From: an uncultured Bacteroidales bacterium | GTDB lineage: Bacteria > Bacteroidota > Bacteroidia > Bacteroidales > CAIWKO01 | Direction: 5' to 3' | Assembly (NCBI GenBank): GCA_903913285.1 | Contig: CAIWKO010000011.1 | Coordinates: forward strand, 1-47,837 | DNA length: 47,837 bases | Shown here: one piece after another, positions 33,627 through 43,174 of the stretch | How the letters are laid out: every line of letters starts with the position of its first letter | Numbering within the stretch: the first letter of the stretch is position 1 | The notes under the pieces: generated by a model | The model's input: only the letters and a program-made list of their open reading frames with translations | Databases searched by the model: none | Told to the model about the DNA's origin: nothing | Program-made: the position numbers and the translations under genes

Positions 33627-36310
33627 ACACCATAGATAACCGACCCGACCCTGACGAACTTTTAGCTTTTTTGATCAATGAGGAAGAGAAAAGCAAACAT
33701 GGGAAACTGAAAATATTCTTTGGCATGTGTGCCGGGGTTGGTAAAACATATACCATGCTTCAGGTGGCCCATGCCGAAAAATTGAAAGGCATCGACATTA
33801 TTGCAGGCTATGTTGAAACTCACAACCGGCTGGAAACTGCCGAACTGGTTAAAGGCTTTGAACTCGTTCCGCGCAAAACAATAGAATATAAAAACACGCG
33901 GGTTCAGGAAATGGATCTGGATGCTATTATTGCCCGAAAACCCAATATTGTTCTGGTGGATGAATTGGCCCATACCAATGCTCCTGGCTGCAGGCATTCA
34001 AAACGATACCACGATGTTCAGGAACTGCTGGAGAACGGCATAAACGTATATACTACATTGAACGTTCAGCATCTGGAAAGCCGTTCCGAAACGGTGGCAC
34101 AGTTTACCGGTATCGTGGTTCGCGAAACCGTTCCGGACGAAATTTTTGAAACAGCCGACGAGGTTGAACTCATTGATCTTACACCCGAAGAATTGTTGCA
34201 GCGTCTTTCGGAAGGGAAAGTGTATTCGGCCGAAAGGTCGAACGAAGCCATCGAGAATTTCTTCCGAAAAGGTAATATCACTGCCTTGCGCGAAATGGCT
34301 TTGCGAATAGTTGCCGACCGGGTTGACAAACAACTGCATGATTATATGCAGTTCAAACGTATAAAAGGTCCGTGGAAAACAGGATTGCATTTGCTGGTAT
34401 CAATTGATTACCGGCGGCAGTCGACACGCCTGCTGCGCTGGGCTAAAAATCTATCTTATTCGATGGGGGCCCAAATACAAGCACTGTATGTGGAAACCTC
34501 TCATAAACTCACTGAAAAAGAACGCGAGCAACTCGATAAAAATATCAAGCTTGCCAAGCAACTCGGCATTAAATTCCGGATCATTACCAACTATGATATT
34601 GTTAAAGCTATTGTTGATTTTGCTCAAAAAGAAAATGTTTCGCATATCATAGTCGGGAAACCCCGAGTTCGCAATTTATTATCTATGTATTTGCTGGGCA
34701 GTTTTGTCAACAGGCTGATACGTTACAGCGGGAATATAGATGTTTATATTTTGGGTGCAGACAAACAGGCAAAGGACCGTTTTAAAGGAAGAGTATCGCT
34801 TCCTTCGTTTACATCGAATATTCCGCAATACATAACTACTTCACTGCTCGTCATACTTTCTTCACTGGCGTGTTATTTTGTCAACGATTTTATCGGATAT
34901 CAGGTGGTTTCATTCGTGCTGCTGTTTCTTATTTCCATACTTTCGGTCTTCTACGGCACGGGACCAATACTGGTGACCGCTATTTTAAGCGCCCTTATCT
35001 GGGATTATTTCTTTATTCCCCCTCAGTTTACACTGCATATTGAAAAACCCGAGGATATGATGATGCTCGCGATGTTCTTTATCATTGCATTGCTCAACGG
35101 TATCCTCACTTCAAGAGTGCGGAAGCAGGAAAAGAATATCAGGATACGCGAAGAACGAACCCATGCATTGTATCAGCTTGTAAGGGAATTGACCAATATT
35201 TCGGGCATCGATGAGGTTAGCAAAACCGCCGAAAAATATATCTTTAAATATTTCAACCTTGAGTGTGCGGTAATTTTAAAGAACGATCTGAACCAATTCA
35301 ACGGTCAAATTCAGAATAATACAAAGATCTCGTTCACAGAAAACGAATCGAGCATAGCTGCATGGGTGTTCAAACATTCGTCGAAAGCCGGAAAATATAC
35401 CGATACGTTACCCTCGACCGATTTCACATTCTATCCTCTGACAGGAAATAATGATAATATGGGAGTGATAGCGGTTAAACATTTGAAAAATTTTACTCAG
35501 GGTGAGGAAGAATTTTGGGGAGCCGTGATATCGCAAATATCAGGTAAATATGAACGCGAGTTTCTGCGCAATGCAGCCCGAAAAGCCTATATTCTGAATG
35601 AATCGGATAAACTTTATAAAACCCTTTTCAATTCTATCTCGCACGAGTTGCGCATTCCTGTGTCGACCATCATGGGGACTTCCGATATATTGCTTTCAAA
35701 AACGTTTACAGAAGAAACCCGGGAGAAACTCTATACCGAAATTAACGAAGCTTCGGTGAGGCTCAACCGTTTGATAGAAAATCTGTTGAACATGTCGCGA
35801 CTCGAATCAGATCAACTTACACCGCATCCCGATTGGTGCGATGTTCACGATTTGGCTAATCATGTGACTGAGACACTGAAACAAGACCTGCAGGCCTTTA
35901 AACTTTCTGTTGTTATTCCTGCTGACATGCCTCTTGTCAGTATCGATTTCGGGCTGATGGAGCAGGTACTCCACAATTTGCTGCTCAATGCCACACAAAA
36001 TGCTCCGCTCAAAAGCACTTTGCGACTCAAGTTTTTCTACGACGATGGTTATCTTACCATCCAGGTGATGGACCGCGGCAAAGGATTTCCCGAAGCTGAA
36101 TTGTCGACAGTGTTTAACAAATTTTATCGGGGCAAAGATGCTCAGGCCGGAGGCACAGGCCTGGGACTCTCTATTGTGAAAGGTTTTGTTGAAGCGCACA
36201 AAGGCACAGTTGCGGCACAAAACCGCCGAAACGGAGGTGCTGAATTTACTATCAGAATACCCGTTGAGATCTCGGATATTAATCCCTCGGCAACACCAAA
36301 AGGTAAATGA
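33623..36310 (+). CDS. kdpD: Potassium-responsive sensor histidine kinase
   Basis: An 895-residue full-length KdpD. Order: KdpD domain with Walker A GMCAGVGKT (34-42) and VDELAHTNAPGCRHSKRY; a USP-like domain about 255-375; four membrane helices (DUF4118) about 395-495; a GAF-like region about 515-640; HisKA with the phosphorylated His674 in NSISHELRIPVS; and an ATPase domain with LHNLLLNATQNAP, DRGKGFPEAEL and GGTGLGLSIVKGF. It detects potassium limitation and phosphorylates KdpE. It overlaps both neighbours by ATGA. Confidence 0.97.
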   Translation: MNTIDNRPDPDELLAFLINEEEKSKHGKLKIFFGMCAGVGKTYTMLQVAHAEKLKGIDIIAGYVETHNRLETAELVKGFELVPRKTIEYKNTRVQEMDLDAIIARKPNIVLVDELAHTNAPGCRHSKRYHDVQELLENGINVYTTLNVQHLESRSETVAQFTGIVVRETVPDEIFETADEVELIDLTPEELLQRLSEGKVYSAERSNEAIENFFRKGNITALREMALRIVADRVDKQLHDYMQFKRIKGPWKTGLHLLVSIDYRRQSTRLLRWAKNLSYSMGAQIQALYVETSHKLTEKEREQLDKNIKLAKQLGIKFRIITNYDIVKAIVDFAQKENVSHIIVGKPRVRNLLSMYLLGSFVNRLIRYSGNIDVYILGADKQAKDRFKGRVSLPSFTSNIPQYITTSLLVILSSLACYFVNDFIGYQVVSFVLLFLISILSVFYGTGPILVTAILSALIWDYFFIPPQFTLHIEKPEDMMMLAMFFIIALLNGILTSRVRKQEKNIRIREERTHALYQLVRELTNISGIDEVSKTAEKYIFKYFNLECAVILKNDLNQFNGQIQNNTKISFTENESSIAAWVFKHSSKAGKYTDTLPSTDFTFYPLTGNNDNMGVIAVKHLKNFTQGEEEFWGAVISQISGKYEREFLRNAARKAYILNESDKLYKTLFNSISHELRIPVSTIMGTSDILLSKTFTEETREKLYTEINEASVRLNRLIENLLNMSRLESDQLTPHPDWCDVHDLANHVTETLKQDLQAFKLSVVIPADMPLVSIDFGLMEQVLHNLLLNATQNAPLKSTLRLKFFYDDGYLTIQVMDRGKGFPEAELSTVFNKFYRGKDAQAGGTGLGLSIVKGFVEAHKGTVAAQNRRNGGAEFTIRIPVEISDINPSATPKGK

Positions 36311-36993
36311 TAAAAGAAGGCAGCATACTGGTTATTGACGATGAAGCGCAAATAAGGCGTTTGCTCAATATCATCCTGACATCGAATGGGTATAAAGTTT
36401 ATGAAGCAGTAAGCGGCAAAGAAGGCCTCGCTCTGGCAGTTTCGTGGCAACCTATGCTTATTATACTCGACCTTGGTTTGCCCGATGCGGATGGACTGGA
36501 TATATTGAAAAAGCTTCGCGAGTGGTATCAAAAACCCATTATTATACTTTCGGTGCGAAAATCGGAAGACGATATTGTTTCGGCCCTCGACAATGGCGCC
36601 AACGATTACCTGACCAAACCTTTCCGCTCGGCCGAACTGTTGGCACGTATCAGGGTGGCTGTTCGACACAGCCAGGGAATTGCCGATAAACCTGTGCTGG
36701 AATTCGGTACTTTATGCATCGATATAATAAACCATACGGTGAAAAAGAACGATCAGCCGGTGAAACTTACCTCTACCGAATACAGCCTGCTATTGCTGCT
36801 GGCAAATAACCCCGGCAGGGTTCTGATCCACCAGTTCATTATAAAAGAGATATGGGGAACCAACTTTATCGAACAACCCCATAACCTGAGAGTATTCGTA
36901 GCCCAATTGCGTAAAAAAATTGAAGATGACCCGGCTTATCCTAATCTGCTGATTACCGAATCGGGAATAGGTTATAGGTTTGGAAGTTGTTAA
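36307..36993 (+). CDS. kdpE: Response regulator of the kdp operon
   Basis: A 228-residue OmpR-type regulator. The receiver domain (1-120) has the acidic pair IDDEAQ, phospho-acceptor Asp55 in ILDLGLPDADG, and the conserved Lys in NDYLTKPFRSAEL. The DNA-binding winged helix (about 130-225) has LTSTEYSLLLLLANNPGRV, HNLRVFVAQLRKKIE and ESGIGYRFGS. It ends the operon and converges on gpmI with a 68-bp gap lacking a clear terminator. Confidence 0.97.
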   Translation: MIKEGSILVIDDEAQIRRLLNIILTSNGYKVYEAVSGKEGLALAVSWQPMLIILDLGLPDADGLDILKKLREWYQKPIIILSVRKSEDDIVSALDNGANDYLTKPFRSAELLARIRVAVRHSQGIADKPVLEFGTLCIDIINHTVKKNDQPVKLTSTEYSLLLLLANNPGRVLIHQFIIKEIWGTNFIEQPHNLRVFVAQLRKKIEDDPAYPNLLITESGIGYRFGSC

Positions 36994-37061
36994 TGGCTGG
37001 TAAATAAAATATTCGTCAGGGTGGAGTTAAAAATTATTAGGAAAAATCCAGAAACTTTTTC

Positions 37062-38588
37062 TTAGCACAACACATCACCCGTCATTTCGGGAGGGGCGGG
37101 GATATCCATAATTTTCAGGATGGTAGGAGCAACATCGGATAGTTTACCGTGATGGATGGTTTTATAATCGGCATCGAACAAAAAACAAGGCACGGGGTTG
37201 CAGGTGTGTGCCGTGTTGGGTGTGCCATCTTCGTTAACAACCATATCGGCATTGCCGTGGTCGGCAGTGAGCAGCACAGTATACTTGTTTTTTAGAGCGC
37301 AACCAACAACCTGCTGAACGCAGTTATCGATGGTTTTCAATGCTTCTATAATGGCATTGTAAACACCTGTGTGGCCAACCATATCGGAATTGGCAAAATT
37401 GAGGCAGATGAAATCGTAATAGTTTTTGTTGATGGCTTCAATAACTTTCGCAGTTACTTCAGGCGCACTCATTTGGGGCTGCAAATCGTAAGTAGCTACT
37501 TTGGGCGAATGAACCATGATGCGGTCTTCGCCGTCGAAAGGAAGTTCGCGGCCGCCCGAAAAGAAAAAGGTTACGTGGGGATATTTTTCGGTTTCGGCTA
37601 TACGGAGTTGTTTTTTCCCGGTTTGACTTATTACTTCACCGAGAGTGTTGCGCAGGTCGTCGGAATTAAAAATAACGTGTATGTCTTTAAATGCTTCGTC
37701 GTAGCGAGTCATGGTAAGATAATACAAAGGGATGGTCTTCATTCCGCATTCGGGCATGTTTTTTTGGGTGAGCACGGTAGTGATCTCGCGCAGGCGATCG
37801 GTACGGAAGTTGAAACAAATAACCACATCGCCTTGCTGGATGGTGGTAAGCGGTTTTCCGTTTTCACCGGTAAACACAACCGGTTTAATAAATTCGTCGG
37901 TGATGCCCGCATCATAGGATTCCTGGGTAGCCTGAAGCACATTTGTTGATGTTTTCCCGATGGCGTTCACCATCAAATCGTAGCCTACTTTCACACGTTC
38001 CCAACGTTTGTCGCGGTCCATGGTATAATAGCGCCCGATGAGCGAGGCAATTTTGCTTCCGGTAGGCGCTATGTTATCCTGCAGTTGTTTCAGAAAGTCT
38101 TTTCCGCTGTGCGGATCGGTATCTCTGCCATCGGTTATGGCATGTACGAAAATTTTGTCAAGACCTGCATTGTGAGCCATTTCGCATAGTTTATACAGGT
38201 GAGTTTGCAGGGAATGAACCCCTCCGTCGGAAATGAGCCCGATGAAATGCACTGCTTTGTTGTTTTCTTTAGCATAGCGATAAGCATCAACCAGAGTTTG
38301 GTTTTGTTCTATGCTTTTATCTTCAATGGCTTTACTGATGCGAACCAGATCCTGATAAACCACCCTGCCGGCGCCAAAATTGAGATGGCCCACTTCGGAA
38401 TTGCCCATTTGTCCGTCGGGCAAACCTACTGCAAGCCCCGAAGCATCGAGGGTGTTGTAAGCTACATTTTTGTCGTGATATAAACTTTTCAGAAAAGGAG
38501 TATCGGCAGTAAACTCAGCATTGGAATGGTTATGCGGTCCTTCGCCATAACCGTCCATGATGATGAGTATGAGTTTTTTCTCGTTCAT
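37062..38588 (-). CDS. gpmI: 2,3-bisphosphoglycerate-independent phosphoglycerate mutase
   Basis: A 508-residue glycolytic enzyme that interconverts 3- and 2-phosphoglycerate using two metal ions. It starts MNEKKLILIIMDGYGEG (metal Asp12); the alternative upstream start would use TTG and add nine unlikely residues. The catalytic Ser64 lies in GQMGNSEVGHLNFGAGR. Other motifs are HAITDGRDTDP, RYYTMDRDKRWERV, FNFRTDRLREI, NFANSDMVGHTG and LTADHGNADMV. All key residues are present. A TATCTTTG box lies just upstream. Confidence 0.97.
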   Translation of the reverse strand: MNEKKLILIIMDGYGEGPHNHSNAEFTADTPFLKSLYHDKNVAYNTLDASGLAVGLPDGQMGNSEVGHLNFGAGRVVYQDLVRISKAIEDKSIEQNQTLVDAYRYAKENNKAVHFIGLISDGGVHSLQTHLYKLCEMAHNAGLDKIFVHAITDGRDTDPHSGKDFLKQLQDNIAPTGSKIASLIGRYYTMDRDKRWERVKVGYDLMVNAIGKTSTNVLQATQESYDAGITDEFIKPVVFTGENGKPLTTIQQGDVVICFNFRTDRLREITTVLTQKNMPECGMKTIPLYYLTMTRYDEAFKDIHVIFNSDDLRNTLGEVISQTGKKQLRIAETEKYPHVTFFFSGGRELPFDGEDRIMVHSPKVATYDLQPQMSAPEVTAKVIEAINKNYYDFICLNFANSDMVGHTGVYNAIIEALKTIDNCVQQVVGCALKNKYTVLLTADHGNADMVVNEDGTPNTAHTCNPVPCFLFDADYKTIHHGKLSDVAPTILKIMDIPAPPEMTGDVLC

Positions 38589-38612
38589 AGATCGGGTAAA
38601 TAAAATATTTTG

Positions 38613-38620
38613 CAAAGATA
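38613..38620 (-). promoter_or_regulatory. Candidate -7 box for gpmI
   Basis: The minus strand reads TATCTTTG, about 25 nt before the ATG. It overlaps the alternative TTG start region, which further supports the ATG at 38588. The -33 box is poor. Confidence 0.5.
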
Positions 38621-38663
38621 CGCATTGTAGCCTTGAGAGTCACTTAAAATAAAACAGGGTCGT

Positions 38664-39446
38664 TTATTTTTTGACGAAGTTCACCGATTTGTTATCAAAA
38701 TTGAGCCAGTATTTTCCTTTTTCGATATCGGTGATATCTACTTCTTTGGCCAGACCTTCGGTGATGAAATTACCTTTCAGGTCGAAGATCTCGTATTGGG
38801 ATTCGGCCGAAAAAACGAGTTTGTCGGAAACTTTCGACGATTCTAATGTGATCTCGGGATTTTTTGAGGTGAATTTAACTGCCTTGGTATATACAGGATT
38901 GTCGTTGGCATCGTTTCGAACCACCCTCAACTGATTGAGTCCGATATTTTGATTGAATTCGAATTCGTACTGTCCTTTATGAACTGTATCGCTTGAACCT
39001 ACTTCGCCTACTTTTATCCATTTATTCCAGCGGTATTGTTCCACGATAAAAGGGTCGTCGGTTAGTTCGCCTTTGGCATACCAGATAAGCTTTCCGCTTT
39101 TATCTATTTTCACGGAAAGAAAATAAAAGTTCTCATTTACCTGCAATGCTTTGGGATTTACCACAACCGGAGTGCAATCGTCCTTATGTTTGATGATAAC
39201 ATCGACGGGGTCGCCAATCTTCAGATTTAATTGTGAAAGATCGATCTCGAAAGCGTTGGAGTTTATTTCGTCGTTGGTTGGTTTGTTATTCACCAATACC
39301 TGAGTTACACAAAACCCATTGCCGGATGAAGGATTCAGCACATTGAGGTTAAAGCCGTAGTAGTTACCCTTTAGCTCAATTTCGCCGGCAAAAGCAGATA
39401 AAAACACACAGAAAGAGGCAAAGAGAAGCAGATGTTTTTTTATCAT
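38664..39446 (-). CDS. Exported protein of unknown function with T9SS-like C-terminal domain
   Basis: A 260-residue protein with a signal peptide (about 1-20). It is beta-rich: IELKGNYYGFNLNVLNPSSG, a middle part with VNENFYFLSVKIDKSGKLIW, and a final 70 residues with the look of a short type A sorting domain (YEIFDLKGNFITEGLAKEVD and YWLNFDNKSVNFVKK). If so, it is exported by the T9SS. It stands alone between gpmI and the glycosyltransferases. Function unknown. Confidence 0.7.
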   Translation of the reverse strand: MIKKHLLLFASFCVFLSAFAGEIELKGNYYGFNLNVLNPSSGNGFCVTQVLVNNKPTNDEINSNAFEIDLSQLNLKIGDPVDVIIKHKDDCTPVVVNPKALQVNENFYFLSVKIDKSGKLIWYAKGELTDDPFIVEQYRWNKWIKVGEVGSSDTVHKGQYEFEFNQNIGLNQLRVVRNDANDNPVYTKAVKFTSKNPEITLESSKVSDKLVFSAESQYEIFDLKGNFITEGLAKEVDITDIEKGKYWLNFDNKSVNFVKK

Positions 39447-39549
39447 GAATTTTATATCGTGTTTTTTACAGTCAACAATATTACTACTTTTTTAAAAAAA
39501 GACTGATAAAGTACGGTAAATTTTATCAGATGATATTAACATCGGAATT

Positions 39550-40605
39550 TCAGGTATTGACAATATCCATCAATTTGGTTTTTATCATTTCGGGCGATAT
39601 GTTTTCGATGCACTCGCACTGTGAAGATTCCCGACATTTATTGCATTCAATATCCTGAACGAGATATGAAGCATTGACCCCCACAGGCGCCCATCGTCCG
39701 GGATGCATCGGCTTAATGGGCGGATAAATTCCGATGGCGAACTTGCCCAGTGCAGCCGCAATATGCAGGGGCCCGGTACTACAGGCAACCATGCCGTCGG
39801 CCAAAGCTATGAAACTGATAAACTGGCGGAGATTTAATTTGCCGGCAATATTAATAATTCCTGGATGATTGGATGCAAGATGCTTTTGAATGAAATCGTT
39901 TTCGGATTCGGTGCCCGAAATAAAGACTTTGAACTTGTGTGATGGCAAGATATTGATGAGGTCAGAATAGTTTTGCATGCTCCATTCGCGGGCGCTGCCT
40001 TTTGATTTGGGATGCAATATGAGGTTAAATCTTGTTATATCGATCATTTCGCGATAAACATCAGGCAGATCAGCAGGCGGGATGAAGTTATAGCAGTTAA
40101 TGATCTCATCGAACGAAAACAGATGATCAATTCCCAGCGGTCGAAGCAGTTTCATGTTAAGCTGCGATTCGTGCAACTCCGAGCGTCGGCGTGAAAACCG
40201 AACAAGTTGGTTGCAAGTTCCCCAGTGATACAGCCGCCCTGTTGTCCCTATCCGATGAGGTATTCGTGCTTTTTTGGCCAAGCGGGCAATTTGTTTTGCC
40301 GGAAAAGCATGAATGAAATAATCGGCATTTAACTCTTTGAAGATATTGATCTGAGAACTTTCGTGCTGAACTTTAATTTCATCCCAGTCGACAAAACGGT
40401 CGACGTTTTGACTCATTTCGATAATATCTTTGGTATAGACTTTACCCAGAAAAATGATGTACGCGTTGGGAATGGCTTTTCTGATGGCTCCGGCCATCGG
40501 TAAAGCCAAGACCACATCGCCTAAATTGTCGGTTCGGCTAATGATGATGCGTGGATTGCTTTCGCTAATTTTTTTTAGCTTTATATAGTTGTCGGAGTTT
40601 CCCAT
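39550..40605 (-). CDS. Glycosyltransferase family 9 (heptosyltransferase-like)
   Basis: A 351-residue GT9 enzyme. The N-terminal Rossmann domain has RIIISRTDNLGDVVLALPMA (about 19-38). The C-terminal donor-binding domain has LILHPKSKGSAREWSMQNY and CSTGPLHIAAALGKFAIGIY. Near the C-terminus is a Cys-rich segment (CNKCRESSQCECIENI) found in many GT9 members. The family adds heptose or related sugars to the LPS core. It overlaps the start of the upstream GT2 gene product's 3' end by 41 bases, so the two are coupled. Confidence 0.9.
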   Translation of the reverse strand: MGNSDNYIKLKKISESNPRIIISRTDNLGDVVLALPMAGAIRKAIPNAYIIFLGKVYTKDIIEMSQNVDRFVDWDEIKVQHESSQINIFKELNADYFIHAFPAKQIARLAKKARIPHRIGTTGRLYHWGTCNQLVRFSRRRSELHESQLNMKLLRPLGIDHLFSFDEIINCYNFIPPADLPDVYREMIDITRFNLILHPKSKGSAREWSMQNYSDLINILPSHKFKVFISGTESENDFIQKHLASNHPGIINIAGKLNLRQFISFIALADGMVACSTGPLHIAAALGKFAIGIYPPIKPMHPGRWAPVGVNASYLVQDIECNKCRESSQCECIENISPEMIKTKLMDIVNT

Positions 40606-41329
40606 ATTTTAAAAATACCGCATGAGATGAGATACGAGCGATCAGAAACCCTTCGAAGCCATCGAGAAACCCGAATTTGATGATATACATCTTGAAGAAT
40701 TTTACGCAAGGTGAAATAAGTAATTTTATCAAAGAGGCTTTCTTCCCTTTATTGAAATAGGCAAGGGCAGCGATGTCGGTGAATTTATTCACCTGATCCA
40801 GATGGTCCTTTAGCGAATAGTAGGAATAATGCAGAATATCGCCTTTCAGGAAGCTTTCGGAAGTTCCGTTTTCAAGTTCATATTTATCGTGGGGGTTGGT
40901 GCCTCCCCATTTTCCTTTGCGACTGTCCCATAGGCGGAGTTTAGTGTCGGGATACCACGAACTGTGACGTATCCATTTGCCGCAATAATTGGTCAGGCGG
41001 TTCATGTTGTATCCGTCGTGCTGCCAGTTATTTTTAACGGCAAGTATTGATTTTTTCAGGGTTTCGTCCAAAGCTTCATCAGCATCGAGGGAAAGAATGT
41101 GCGGAAATTGTGCCTGCGAAATGGCCCAGTTCTTTTGTTCAATATGACCTTCGAAATTGTGCTGAATGAAACGGACATTTTTGCTGCGGCAAATTTCTTC
41201 TGTTTTATCTGTTGAAAAGGAGTCGATAACAACTATGTCGTCAGCAATATCTTTAACCGAATCAATGCAGCGGGCAATGTTTCGCTCTTCGTTGAAGGTG
41301 ATGATGACGACAGAAAGTTTTATGTCCAT
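40565..41329 (-). CDS. Glycosyltransferase family 2 (LPS-core type)
   Basis: A 254-residue GT-A enzyme of the WaaE/KdtX-like group. It starts MDIKLSVVIITFNEERNIA, has DDIVVIDSFSTDKTEEI, and the DXD-type LSLDADEALDETL. WYPDTKLRLWDSRKGKWGG is a family-typical segment, and the C-terminal part has a hydrophobic stretch (FLDGFEGFLIARISSHAVF). It probably adds a sugar to the LPS inner core, together with the GT9 enzyme whose gene overlaps it by 41 bases. Confidence 0.9.
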   Translation of the reverse strand: MDIKLSVVIITFNEERNIARCIDSVKDIADDIVVIDSFSTDKTEEICRSKNVRFIQHNFEGHIEQKNWAISQAQFPHILSLDADEALDETLKKSILAVKNNWQHDGYNMNRLTNYCGKWIRHSSWYPDTKLRLWDSRKGKWGGTNPHDKYELENGTSESFLKGDILHYSYYSLKDHLDQVNKFTDIAALAYFNKGKKASLIKLLISPCVKFFKMYIIKFGFLDGFEGFLIARISSHAVFLKYGKLRQLYKAKKN

Positions 41330-41375
41330 TTCCAGAAAGTAATGAGCAAATATAGGAAGAAATTCCTAAAAAGGT

Positions 41376-42560
41376 TTAATACAAAAAGTTATTATAGGGA
41401 TAAATTTTGGCATGCATGGTCTTTACTTCATCGTAGATGAGTTTTTTGAACTCATCGAGATGCGTTTTTTGGGTGGCAGAAATAAATATGGCTGGGCCTG
41501 AGGTTTGTGCCATCCAGGTTTTTTGCAGTTCGGCCAGCGACAGGTTCTCTTTGCCTGAAGGTGTGAGATCGTCGGGATGTTTTTCTATATACGAATAGGA
41601 ATCGATCTTGTTGAAAACCGTGATCATGGGTTTGTCGTTGGCTTTGATTTCGCCTAAGGTTTGGTTCACCACTTCCATTTGTTCTTCAAATTCGGGATGC
41701 GAAATATCAACCACGTGTATCAAAACATCTGCCTCGATAACTTCGTCCAGCGTTGACTTGAAAGATTCAATTAAAGCATGGGGCAATTTGCGGATGAAGC
41801 CTACCGTATCGGAAAGAAGAAAAGGAAGATTCTGTATGACCACTTTACGGACCGTGGTGTCGAGGGTGGCAAAAAGTTTGTCCTCGGCAAAGACTTCCGA
41901 CTTGCTGAGGATGTTCATGATGGTGGATTTTCCGGCATTGGTGTAGCCAACCAGCGCCACGCGTATCATACCCGAACGGTTCTTGCGCTGGGTAACCTTT
42001 TGCTTGTCGATCTGCTTAAGCTTTTCTTTCAACAAAGTGATACGGGTTTTAATTACCCTTCGGTCGGTTTCGATTTCTTTTTCGCCCGGACCTTTCATCC
42101 CGATACCACCCCGTTGTTTCTCCAAGTGTGTCCACATGCCCGTGAGGCGTGGCAACAGATATTGATATTGCGCGAGTTCCACTTGGGTGCGCGCGTATGA
42201 AGTGCGGGCACGGTAAGCAAAAATATCCAGGATCAGGTTGTTCCGATCGATGACACGGCAATTCAGAGCACGTTCGATGTTGCGAATTTGCGACGGACTG
42301 AGTTCATCGTCGAAAACGGCGAGATTGATGTTGTTTTCGGCCACATATTCTGAGATCTCCTGCAATTTGCCTGCCCCGACATAAGTTCTGGAGTCGGGCA
42401 TGGTGAGTTTTTGCAGAAATTGTTTTTGCGGAACGCCTCCGGCAGTTTTCAGCAGAAACGCAAGTTCATCGAGATAAGCACCGGCTTTCAGGTTGTTTTG
42501 TTGTTGCGTTATGAGTCCGACGAGTATGGCGCGTTCTTCTTTAAGTGTTTCTTCGTTCAA
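41376..42560 (-). CDS. hflX: Ribosome-associated GTPase HflX
   Basis: A 394-residue GTPase that splits stalled ribosomes. The N-terminal domain starts NEETLKEERAILVGLI. The conserved linker is GGIGMKGPGEKEIETDRR. The G domain has G1 GYTNAGKST (205-213), G3 DTVGF (251-255) and G4 NKID (317-320). The start is TTG: in-frame stops lie just upstream, and no ATG occurs before the conserved N-terminal segment. It is normal in length. Confidence 0.95.
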   Translation of the reverse strand: MNEETLKEERAILVGLITQQQNNLKAGAYLDELAFLLKTAGGVPQKQFLQKLTMPDSRTYVGAGKLQEISEYVAENNINLAVFDDELSPSQIRNIERALNCRVIDRNNLILDIFAYRARTSYARTQVELAQYQYLLPRLTGMWTHLEKQRGGIGMKGPGEKEIETDRRVIKTRITLLKEKLKQIDKQKVTQRKNRSGMIRVALVGYTNAGKSTIMNILSKSEVFAEDKLFATLDTTVRKVVIQNLPFLLSDTVGFIRKLPHALIESFKSTLDEVIEADVLIHVVDISHPEFEEQMEVVNQTLGEIKANDKPMITVFNKIDSYSYIEKHPDDLTPSGKENLSLAELQKTWMAQTSGPAIFISATQKTHLDEFKKLIYDEVKTMHAKIYPYNNFLY

Positions 42561-42638
42561 TGAGTTTGGAAATTATCAGTTTAGATTCAGATTTTTTTAG
42601 TTCGGTTTTATACCGGTTATGCTGTTATTTGCTACCGG

Positions 42639-42983
42639 CTACTTTTTCCGGTTCCCATTGGCTAAGAAAAACATGGCGATGGCTCCTATCAAAAAGAAAC
42701 TCGATATAAAAATGTCTTTGTTAAATGCAAAACGCAGCACCAGTTCGTAGATGCATCCCACCATCAGAAACAAGGAAGAGATGACCGTGAGCCCGTGTTT
42801 GTTCATAAATCCACCAACGAAAAGCAACATACTGAACAATGTGAAGCCTGCGGCGATCCAGAAAGTGGTGGCATGAAAATCGGGCGAACGCAAGATGCTG
42901 AAGAATACAATATAAATCAGCACGAGCATTGCAACTCGCAACAGCCATGTGGATAATGCATAAAAAGCCTTGACGGGTTCCAT
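42639..42983 (-). CDS. Small four-helix membrane protein of unknown function
   Basis: A 114-residue protein with about four membrane helices (WLLRVAMLVLIYIVFFSIL, FWIAAGFTLFSMLLFVGGF, LTVISSLFLMVGCIYELVL and FISSFFLIGAIAMFFLA). I start at the ATG at 42983; a TTG seven codons upstream is also in frame. No family recognised. It lies 78 bases upstream of hflX on the same strand. Confidence 0.7.
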   Translation of the reverse strand: MEPVKAFYALSTWLLRVAMLVLIYIVFFSILRSPDFHATTFWIAAGFTLFSMLLFVGGFMNKHGLTVISSLFLMVGCIYELVLRFAFNKDIFISSFFLIGAIAMFFLANGNRKK

Positions 42984-43120
42984 AGGTGAAAAGATTTTGA
43001 ACAAAATTAATGATAATGCGACACTTTAGATCGATTTTTCCGAAATTTATGCATCGCAAGCTGCTGTTTATGTGAAAATATTTTTTTTGAAAGGCTGAAC
43101 AGGAGGCTTAATCCCGGAAA

Positions 43121-43152
43121 TTTGTTTTTAAGGGTCGCGACATGTATCTTTG
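43121..43152 (+). promoter_or_regulatory. Canonical Bacteroidota promoter of the Smr gene
   Basis: The -33 box TTTG (43121-43124) and -7 box TATCTTTG (43145-43152) are separated by exactly 20 nt, the phylum consensus. The ATG follows at 43175. This is the cleanest promoter in the window. Confidence 0.8.
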
Positions 43153-43174
43153 TTGAAATAAACGCTTTTACACC

